Below are positions 58,230 through 64,000 of a stretch of DNA of 64,000 nt, piece after piece; position 1 is the stretch's first letter; each line of letters opens with the position of its first letter. Both the position numbers and the translations under genes were made by a program. The notes beneath the pieces are model-generated. The model was given only the letters and a program-made list of their open reading frames with translations, made no database searches and was not told where the DNA came from. Source of the DNA: an uncultured Planctomycetaceae bacterium (GTDB taxonomy: Bacteria; Planctomycetota; Planctomycetia; Planctomycetales; Planctomycetaceae); assembly GCA_943787265.1 (NCBI GenBank), contig CALSLT010000009.1, positions 310,001-374,000 on the forward strand, given 5' to 3'.

Positions 58230-58399
58230 TCACAACTCCGCAATAGACCAGAACAAAGAAATCCGTACGATGCCGCCCAGCGACGAGCTGTCGCGTCGCG
58301 GTGGATAAGGCTTCAACGGTAATCGATTAACGTACGTCGCCAAACCCCGTTACGCAAAACGTCTTCTTTGAGAATCAGCAAACGCTCTGTTAAGCAAAT

Positions 58400-58864
58400 A
58401 TGCCCAGTCCAGCCGACCAACCTGCAAAGACTTCCGGTCATCGCCTCTCGTCCGCTCTTAAAAAGGTCGCGACGCCGGCGGCGACTGTTTATTGGCTTGC
58501 CCTTTACGTTGGGACGCACATTCCCAATCCGGACATGCTGATTGGGCAGCATGTTTCCGACAAGGTTCTTCACTTCTCGGCTTACTTCGGACTGTATCTG
58601 GTACTGGCGGTGCGGATTCGAATCCTCAGCGAAGCCTGGCCGACGATGAGGCAGACGATCATTCTGGCGGCGATGACCAACCTTTATTCGGCGTTCGACG
58701 AGATCACGCAGGGCATCCCCATCATCAACCGCCATCCTGACATCATGGACGCCGTCGCCGACTGTGCCGGCGTGGTGTCCGCGATCTTCGTCATCGGGAT
58801 CGTCGACTGGGGCGAAAAAAGAATCCGTGCTGCTTCGCCAGTCGAAGACAGCACGGATTCATAA
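58400..58864 (+). CDS. VanZ-like family membrane protein
   Basis: 154 residues with four helices. The VanZ-like signatures are SDKVLHFSAYFGLYLVLAV (Asp-Lys and His at the helix start), a middle AFDEITQGI and DIMDAVADCAGVVSA. The family includes VanZ, linked to teicoplanin resistance, but most members, including this one, have no known role. It is divergent from the C39-like peptidase gene and converges on rtcB. Confidence 0.87.
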   Translation: MPSPADQPAKTSGHRLSSALKKVATPAATVYWLALYVGTHIPNPDMLIGQHVSDKVLHFSAYFGLYLVLAVRIRILSEAWPTMRQTIILAAMTNLYSAFDEITQGIPIINRHPDIMDAVADCAGVVSAIFVIGIVDWGEKRIRAASPVEDSTDS

Positions 58865-58888
58865 ACACTCTTTGTCGCACGGTCGCGA

Positions 58889-60385
58889 TCAGTCATCGGC
58901 TTTCGACGAATCCTTGATCACAAACCGTGCCTTCAAGCGAGCGACTTCGCTCGCCAGGCCGGCCGACTTCACCGACCGCAGAACTTCATCGAAGTCTTTG
59001 TACGCAGCCGGAGCTTCGTCCTTCGGGTATTTTCGGCAGTTCGTCAGGATATCTTCCCGATCGAATTCCGAATCCACCGTCTGCTGATCCAGCGTGCGGT
59101 TGGCCTGCTTTCGTCCGAGGACTCGGCCAGCTCCGTGGTTCACGCTGTAGCAACTTGCCGATGCTCCTTCGTCGGCAACCATGACTGCCGATCCGTCCCG
59201 AGGATTACCTGGCAACAGAATCGGATGTCCGGTTTCGGCGAACGGAGTTTCCTTCAGAGCAGAGTGCCCGCCTGGCAATGCTCGCGTCGCTCCTTTGCGA
59301 TGAACCCACGACACCTTTCCATCGATCACTTCCTTGCGAGCGATGTTGTGGCTGATGAAGTAAACCAGTCGTCCGGTCGTTCCCGGAAGAACTTCCTGGA
59401 AAGCTTCCAGGACCAGAGCGTTGATCAACAGATGGTTCACCGTCGCGAAGTTTGCTCCCAACGCCATGTCGTCGAGGTAGTCGTTCGCTTCCGCTGTTCC
59501 CAACGGAGCGTAAACCAACTGACGATCGTCGCCTGGCAGCGGAATGTTCCACCGCTCGAACTTGCGTTGAAGAACCTTGAACTGCGCCGCAGCCAGGTTA
59601 TGCCCGAAGCCTCGCGAACCACAGTGAGAAAGAAACGCCACGTGACGATCCTTTAACCCAAACGTTTCCGCGACATCTTTCGAACGCTGATCCATGCCAA
59701 CCTGCACAACTTCGCACTCACCGAAGTGGTTGCCGCCTCCGTAAGAACCAAGCTGCATCATCTTTTCCGCAAACCGAGGAAAGTCGCCACTGTCGATCAA
59801 CTTTCCAAGTCGGTTTCCCAGCGCGTCGCGAGTATCGTCATGCCCGACGTGCGAAGAATCCTCGCAACGCCCCGCCCACTCAGGCGGAATTCCGAGAGCT
59901 TCGCAAACCGATCGCGACGCTCCTTCAATCGCGACTCGCCGACCGAGTTCTTCGTCGACGCGCCGCGACTTGCGAACACTGCGCTGGCCTTTGCCCGCTC
60001 CGGTTGGAGTTCGTTCACAGATTGCGTTGATAATCGCTCGACGGATCGTTCGATCGGCAACGGCATCTTCAGGAAGGTCAAGCTGCAACAGGCTCATTGA
60101 GCATTTGATGTCGACGCCAACCGGGCCCGGATAAACGTGAGTCGGCGAAGCCATCACGCAGCCCACCGGAGCTCCGTATCCGATATGAGCGTCCGGATTC
60201 AGGACCAGGTCGGTCACCCCCGGAGCCATTCGAGAATTGATCGCCTGCTGCAGGCAATGCTGCCCGAACGTCTCGCGAATCGCCGGCGTACCGATCACGG
60301 TAATCGGCTTCGTGTTTCGTGGAGTCGGCAGAATCGCCGTCGCATCGCCGGTCGAAATCATTTCGTGCATCTGAGTCGTGGACAT
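58889..60385 (-). CDS. rtcB: RNA-splicing ligase RtcB homologue
   Basis: 498 residues. RtcB joins RNA 2',3'-cyclic phosphate or 3'-phosphate to 5'-OH ends using GTP and manganese. Motifs seen: NPDAHIGYGAPVG, VGVDIKCSMSLL, QLGSYGGGNHFGE, LSHCGSRGFGHN, SHNIARKE, HRKGATRALPGG and the nucleotide-binding VNHGAGRVLGR that holds the guanylylated His. AAGGAAG precedes the ATG at 60385. No archease or rtcA gene is seen beside it. Length matches the longer bacterial class. Confidence 0.95.
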   Translation of the reverse strand: MSTTQMHEMISTGDATAILPTPRNTKPITVIGTPAIRETFGQHCLQQAINSRMAPGVTDLVLNPDAHIGYGAPVGCVMASPTHVYPGPVGVDIKCSMSLLQLDLPEDAVADRTIRRAIINAICERTPTGAGKGQRSVRKSRRVDEELGRRVAIEGASRSVCEALGIPPEWAGRCEDSSHVGHDDTRDALGNRLGKLIDSGDFPRFAEKMMQLGSYGGGNHFGECEVVQVGMDQRSKDVAETFGLKDRHVAFLSHCGSRGFGHNLAAAQFKVLQRKFERWNIPLPGDDRQLVYAPLGTAEANDYLDDMALGANFATVNHLLINALVLEAFQEVLPGTTGRLVYFISHNIARKEVIDGKVSWVHRKGATRALPGGHSALKETPFAETGHPILLPGNPRDGSAVMVADEGASASCYSVNHGAGRVLGRKQANRTLDQQTVDSEFDREDILTNCRKYPKDEAPAAYKDFDEVLRSVKSAGLASEVARLKARFVIKDSSKADD

Positions 60386-60479
60386 GGTCGTGCTTCCTTT
60401 TCAGTGGTCTTAGTCAGTTTCTTATTCGAACTGTGTAAACCATTAAGCAGGCCGCGTGCCAATGCCTGACGCGAGTCTT

Positions 60480-60620
60480 CGAATGTGTCGTAATAGGATG
60501 GTATGGAATAGGTTACGGGTTGTTGTATGGTTTTAGTGTCGGGGGGTGGGCATGAAATAAGTATCGGAAATGGTAGTGGGGTATCGGTGTGGATATTGGG
60601 TGGGGTGGTGCCGGCGTGGC
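60480..60620 (+). other. G/T-rich compositional anomaly
   Basis: About 140 bases of the + strand are strikingly rich in G and T and poor in C, including GGGGGGTGGG, GTGGGG and TGGGTGGGGTGG. It lies between rtcB and the inverted repeat. It may form G-rich secondary structure or be unrelated low-complexity DNA; no ORF is present. Confidence 0.6.
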
Positions 60621-60633
60621 GCTCATGACTGAC

Positions 60634-60720
60634 GAACCACGAATGGACACTAATTAACACGAATTCTGAGGAGCCTCAGGACGCCGTATATCCGTGTTAA
60701 TTAGTGTCCATTCGTGGTTC
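60634..60720. repeat. 28-bp perfect inverted repeat with 31-bp spacer
   Basis: Arms 60634-60661 and 60693-60720 are exact complements (GAACCACGAATGGACACTAA then TTAACACG, and its reverse complement). The spacer contains a further short CTGAGG/CCTCAG hairpin. No ORF or direct target duplication was found. From general familiarity, GTGTCCATTCGTGG-type palindromes are spread in many genomes, so this could be a REP-like or miniature mobile element, but I could not check copy number. Confidence 0.85.
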
Positions 60721-60917
60721 CGATTCCTCAGTCAGGCTGTAAAGCGGTGACGAGGCTGCAGTCTTGGCTCGGGTGCGAACAATAAATCCTGCATAAACAG
60801 AACAGCCTGACATTGGCGTCCGGAATCACCTGTCAGTTCCGCGGCAGATCCCGTTTCGGCATTTCTTTCGACCTATGTTCTCAGTGTCGAATTCCATGTC
60901 CGAAAGCAGATGCCACA

Positions 60918-62180
60918 ATGCTCAGCTCTCCAGAAACGCAACTCTCTTCCGAAGATGTCGACGCCGTTGTTCAGGCAGCCGGCCATGCGGCTTCGTCCTC
61001 AAGTAAAGACCAGTCGCAAATTCGGCAGCCGCAGGATGCTCTGGCCGAGATCGAGTCGATTGAGCAACTCATTCATGATTCTGAATCAGATCCGGCAGAC
61101 ACGATTAGTATCCCGGAGCATCCGGCTGTTAGTTTGATCGGTGATGATTCGCGTGTTCAGACTTCGCCATGCATTGCGTGTCACTCGACGTCAGCTCGTC
61201 GACTTTATTCCATCGAAGGCGTTTCCGAAGAGCTTGTCGAATGCGAAAGCTGCGGTCTCGGTTCACTCTTTCCGATGCCAGCCGCCGAACGGATTCAATC
61301 GTTCTACCCGGCTGAATATTACGGCGAACCAACTGCCAAGTTTGAACCACTGGTCGAATACGGCGTGCGACTCGGCGCGAAGATGCGAGTCGAATCGCTT
61401 GTTGGCGACCTGCCATCCGGATCGAAAGTCCTGGATATCGGTTGCGGCCGAGGAGTCATGCTGCGAGCGCTGCTCGATCTCGGCCACGAAGCACACGGAG
61501 TTGAAATCGCTCCCGAAGCAGCATCCGGCGCCGATCCACGAGCACAGATTCGGATCGCACCCGAGTTGGCAAAGGCTGGCTACGAAGAGAACTCATTCGA
61601 TGCGGTGATCATGTGGCACGTCCTCGAACATCTTCCGCATCCCGAACAAACGCTCGCCGAGATTCGTCGAATCCTTCGGCCAGGTGGCCGGTTAATTCTG
61701 GCCGTTCCCAACTTCGGAAGTCTGCAGTCACAGCGTACGGCCAATGACTGGTTTCACCTCGACCTGCCGCGACACCTCTACCACTTTACTCCCGAAACGC
61801 TTCAACGCCTGCTGGCCTGCAACGAGTTTCACTACGAGTCAGTGCGGCACCTGGCCATGTTGCAGAACTCGTTTGGCTGGCTACAGAGTATTCTCAACCG
61901 AGTTTCCGGCACGCCACGAAACTCGTTGTACTCACTTCTGCATCGAGGCGGCGAGCATCCCGTCGTGCAAAGTCTGTCTCGTTGGCAACGGGCGAAATTG
62001 AAATTTGGTTATTGGCTCGGTCTTCCGATAGCCACTGCTGTCAGCCTGTTTGAGGCCGCTGCAGGGCAGGGGGGAACTATCACCGTGACGGCAACACTTG
62101 GCCGAGCAACGACGCCAAACGCTGTCGTGACAAGTTGCGAGCGGGCATCTGAACAAGCGGTTGCGGCGTCACCAGCTTGA
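60918..62180 (+). CDS. Class I SAM-dependent methyltransferase with zinc-ribbon-like N-terminus
   Basis: 420 residues from the ATG at 60918; a TTG at 60813 is possible but less likely. The first 85 residues are acidic and disordered. A CIACHS...CESCGLG pair looks like a zinc ribbon (about residues 88-118). The methyltransferase domain has SKVLDIGCGRGVMLRALLDL (SAM-binding), FDAVIMWHVLEHLPHP and RRILRPGGRLILAVPN. The ribbon plus domain resembles methyltransferase_23 proteins of sugar or surface-polymer clusters. A weak C-terminal helix follows. The acceptor is unknown. Confidence 0.85.
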   Translation: MLSSPETQLSSEDVDAVVQAAGHAASSSSKDQSQIRQPQDALAEIESIEQLIHDSESDPADTISIPEHPAVSLIGDDSRVQTSPCIACHSTSARRLYSIEGVSEELVECESCGLGSLFPMPAAERIQSFYPAEYYGEPTAKFEPLVEYGVRLGAKMRVESLVGDLPSGSKVLDIGCGRGVMLRALLDLGHEAHGVEIAPEAASGADPRAQIRIAPELAKAGYEENSFDAVIMWHVLEHLPHPEQTLAEIRRILRPGGRLILAVPNFGSLQSQRTANDWFHLDLPRHLYHFTPETLQRLLACNEFHYESVRHLAMLQNSFGWLQSILNRVSGTPRNSLYSLLHRGGEHPVVQSLSRWQRAKLKFGYWLGLPIATAVSLFEAAAGQGGTITVTATLGRATTPNAVVTSCERASEQAVAASPA

Positions 62181-62187
62181 AGCGACG

Positions 62188-63075
62188 TCACGCTTCCAAT
62201 TCTTCGATCGTACGCGGCCAGTCGCCTTTCAGCAGTCGTGATAGCGATCGATCAGCCAACACTTTTCCTCCCGTCTGACACTTCGGGCAGTAGTTCGTCT
62301 CGTTCGATGCGTAGCGAATTCGCTGCACGGTCGTCTTGCAGAGTGGGCAGGGTTGTCCGAACCGGCCATGAACAGCCATGTCCTCTCGGAAGGCTGTGAT
62401 CTTTTCAGGAAAGTCTTCGCCGGTTTCCTCGAGCAGTTGCTCAATCCAGGTTCGAAGCGTGGTTTGAGTCGCTTCGTACAGACGCCTGACTTCCTGCTCG
62501 GCCAGTTTCTGAGACTGCTTGATTGGCGAAAGCTTTGCCGCATGCAGGATCTCATCCGAGTAGGCGTTGCCGATTCCGTCGAACAATCTCGGATCGGTGA
62601 GCGATCGCTTCAGAGTGTGATTCTCGATGAGAAGCCGTTCGCTGAACTCCTCAAACGAGCAAGTCAGCACGTCGAGTCCGCCGCGGTCGTGTTCAGCAAG
62701 ACCATTTTTTTCAGCGACCATGTACAGCGCCGCTCGCTTTTTGGTACCGGCTTCGGTCAGCATCAACGTGCCGTGCTCAAAGTCGAATGCTGCAAGATCC
62801 ACTTTGCGAGTCGGACGTGTTCCTGCCTTCTTCCAATGAAACCGTCCGGCAATCATCAAGTGAATTACGACGAATGAGCCGTTCGACATCTCCCAGATGA
62901 TTCGCTTACCGAGCCGGCGGATACCTGACACTTCGCACCCGGCAATCGACATCAGGTCCGGCTCAAAAGTGCGAACGAGGAACGGGCTCCGCACGGTAAC
63001 CAGTTTTACGGTGTGCCCAACGATGAACTTTTCCATCGCCGACTGGTAAACAGTGATGTCTGGCAGCTCCGGCAT
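62188..63075 (-). CDS. Formamidopyrimidine/endonuclease VIII-type DNA glycosylase
   Basis: 295 residues from the ATG at 63075 that gives the mature N-terminus [10 protein letters not shown]; the open frame to 63171 is not needed. The catalytic Pro2 and Glu3, a helix-two-turn-helix with [20 protein letters not shown] and a C-terminal zinc finger CPLCKTT...CPKCQTGG are clear, so it cuts oxidised purines (Fpg) or pyrimidines (Nei) from DNA. The GKRIIW lysine and FEPD loop favour an Fpg-like type, but I cannot separate MutM from Nei firmly. A terminator lies between it and the RTX gene. Confidence 0.9.
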   Translation of the reverse strand: MPELPDITVYQSAMEKFIVGHTVKLVTVRSPFLVRTFEPDLMSIAGCEVSGIRRLGKRIIWEMSNGSFVVIHLMIAGRFHWKKAGTRPTRKVDLAAFDFEHGTLMLTEAGTKKRAALYMVAEKNGLAEHDRGGLDVLTCSFEEFSERLLIENHTLKRSLTDPRLFDGIGNAYSDEILHAAKLSPIKQSQKLAEQEVRRLYEATQTTLRTWIEQLLEETGEDFPEKITAFREDMAVHGRFGQPCPLCKTTVQRIRYASNETNYCPKCQTGGKVLADRSLSRLLKGDWPRTIEELEA

Positions 63076-63135
63076 CGATCTGAATCCATAAGTTTGCACT
63101 GAGCAAGTCAGAGGAGTGACTGCAGCAAAACGAAA

Positions 63136-63168
63136 AGAGCCCGACTCGGCAACTCCGAATCGGGCTCT
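63136..63168 (-). terminator. Rho-independent terminator of the RTX gene
   Basis: Arms 63136-63149 and 63155-63168 pair with one mismatch around a five-base loop. On the minus strand the hairpin is followed by TTTTCGTTTT, 26 bp after the RTX stop, so it ends that transcript; the + strand also has TTTTT after it. Confidence 0.85.
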
Positions 63169-63193
63169 CATTTTTCAGGCAATCGATAGCGGG

Positions 63194-64000
63194 TTAAATG
63201 CCGTCTAGATTCATCATCATTTCGGAATCAAGTACGAAACTTTCGTCGATGACTTCGACGTCGGTTGTTGCCGGGTCAGCTCCTTCACCGACAGCAGCTG
63301 TGTCCGTTCCGGAGTTACCGTTGATGACGTCATCACCCTGTTCGCCGAGGATTGTGTCGCTGCCACCACCGCCTCGGAGCGTGTCGTTACCGTCTCCACC
63401 AGTGATGGTGTCGTTCATCCCCTGGCCTTCGATGAAGTCGTCGCCGTCGCCACCATCGATTCCGTCGGCTCCGTCACCGGCCATGATTGTGTCATCGCCG
63501 TCTTCGCCCACGATTTCATCGTTGCCCGTGCCGCCGTTGATGAAGTCGTCGCCGTGGTCGCCGCGAATCAGGTCGTTGCCACCCTGGCCGCCGATGCGGT
63601 CATCTTCTCGGCCGCCGTCCAGCGTGTCGTTACCCGCACCGCCGACGATTGTGTCCTTGCCGGACAATCCGAGGATGGAGTCGTTGCCGGCGTTACCGTT
63701 CAACGCGTCGTCGCCGAAGTTGCCTCGAATGGTGTCGTCGCCGTTTCCGCCAGTTGCGACGTCGCTATCGAGCCCCCCGTCGATGATGTCGTTTCCGTTG
63801 TCGCCTGACAGGGTGTCGTTACCCGCGTCACCTCGGATGAGGTCCTGCCCCCAACCGCCACCGATGATGTCCTGACCATCTCCACCGGAGAGGGTGTCGT
63901 CATTGTCACCACCGAACAGTGAATCATCCCCGATGCCGCCGTTGAGCTGGTCGCGGCCTTTACCGCCGGCCAGCGTGTCGTCGCCGCCTTCGCCGTTCAG
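63194..64000 (-). CDS. RTX calcium-binding repeat protein, C-terminal part
   Basis: The frame is open from the stop at 63194 to the right edge, so the N-terminus is missing. The visible 268 residues are nearly all GGxGxDxUx nonapeptide repeats (for example GGAGNDTLDGG, GDDFINGGTGND) ending in a short acidic tail DVEVIDESFVLDSEMMMNLD. RTX repeats form a calcium-bound parallel beta-roll and mark proteins secreted by type I systems or associated with the cell surface. No catalytic domain is visible in this part. The opposite strand is also open over 63198-63875 because of the repeats, but its product is a low-complexity shadow. Confidence 0.93.
   Translation of the reverse strand: MNGEGGDDTLAGGKGRDQLNGGIGDDSLFGGDNDDTLSGGDGQDIIGGGWGQDLIRGDAGNDTLSGDNGNDIIDGGLDSDVATGGNGDDTIRGNFGDDALNGNAGNDSILGLSGKDTIVGGAGNDTLDGGREDDRIGGQGGNDLIRGDHGDDFINGGTGNDEIVGEDGDDTIMAGDGADGIDGGDGDDFIEGQGMNDTITGGDGNDTLRGGGGSDTILGEQGDDVINGNSGTDTAAVGEGADPATTDVEVIDESFVLDSEMMMNLDGI

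Noticed and set aside
63198..63875. Plus-strand 225-codon ORF rich in Ser and Pro
   Set aside because: It is the exact antisense shadow of the RTX repeats, which explain its periodic composition.
1..64000. CRISPR array, integrase or insertion sequence
   Set aside because: No regularly spaced direct repeats and no transposase or integrase motifs were seen in any frame; the RTX and AsmA repeats are coding.

Overview
The window looks like the chromosome of a planctomycete (Planctomycetota), with moderate GC of roughly 55 percent by eye. The evidence is a DUF1549/DUF1553-type protein with a CxxCH motif, very large exported proteins with repeated beta-rich modules, several ECF sigma factors, an orphan Flp-like pilin, an alginate-export-type porin, RTX repeats and many long single-gene units. 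No phage, transposase, CRISPR array, rRNA or tRNA was recognised. Genus cannot be fixed from the sequence.

Layout. 1-4480 (+): 3' end of a membrane glycosyltransferase translationally coupled to a 1181-residue AsmA-like protein. 4518-20334 (-): a co-directional array reading ECF sigma factor, anti-sigma-like membrane protein, a 1173-residue exported protein, a 2811-residue exported protein built from the same module, an FHA protein, folD and speD. 20499-23621 (+): small membrane protein, SGNH hydrolase, HEAT-repeat protein, truA. 23622-24809: a long stretch with at most one weak ORF. 24810-28746: ECF sigma factor, Flp-like pilin (-), nucleoside-type MFS transporter and a second SGNH hydrolase. 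28952-33044: a patch in which a nitrilase-family gene and a FAD/Fe-S dehydrogenase gene are both broken by single-base indels, while the genes on either side are intact. 33201-40257 (mostly +): small membrane protein, porin, pseudopilin (-), DUF1549 protein and a SLOG/DprA-like plus DUF2971-like fusion. 40260-45299 (-): low-complexity lipoprotein, Aat, and an acyltransferase-3 protein with inserted ankyrin repeats. 45676-48945 (+): RstA/RstB-like two-component pair and an alpha/beta hydrolase. 49131-64000: SNF2 helicase with SWIM finger, Gfo/Idh/MocA-like protein, sugar isomerase-like protein, pyrB with a metal-ligand-less pyrC homologue, a C39-like membrane peptidase, VanZ-like protein, RtcB, a 28-bp perfect inverted repeat, a methyltransferase, an Fpg/MutM-type glycosylase and the 3' end of an RTX gene.

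How the genes fit together. Housekeeping functions are scattered: one-carbon metabolism (folD), polyamines (speD), pyrimidines (pyrB and its pseudo-dihydroorotase partner), tRNA modification (truA), RNA repair (rtcB), N-end rule (aat) and base excision (fpg). The clearest multi-gene unit is the minus-strand ECF/anti-sigma/giant-protein array, which suggests envelope-stress or surface-assembly control. The most promising candidate for an undescribed system is the SLOG plus DUF2971-like fusion at 38599-40257; its architecture resembles nucleotide-sensor and effector proteins of bacterial conflict systems, but it stands alone and its function is unproven.
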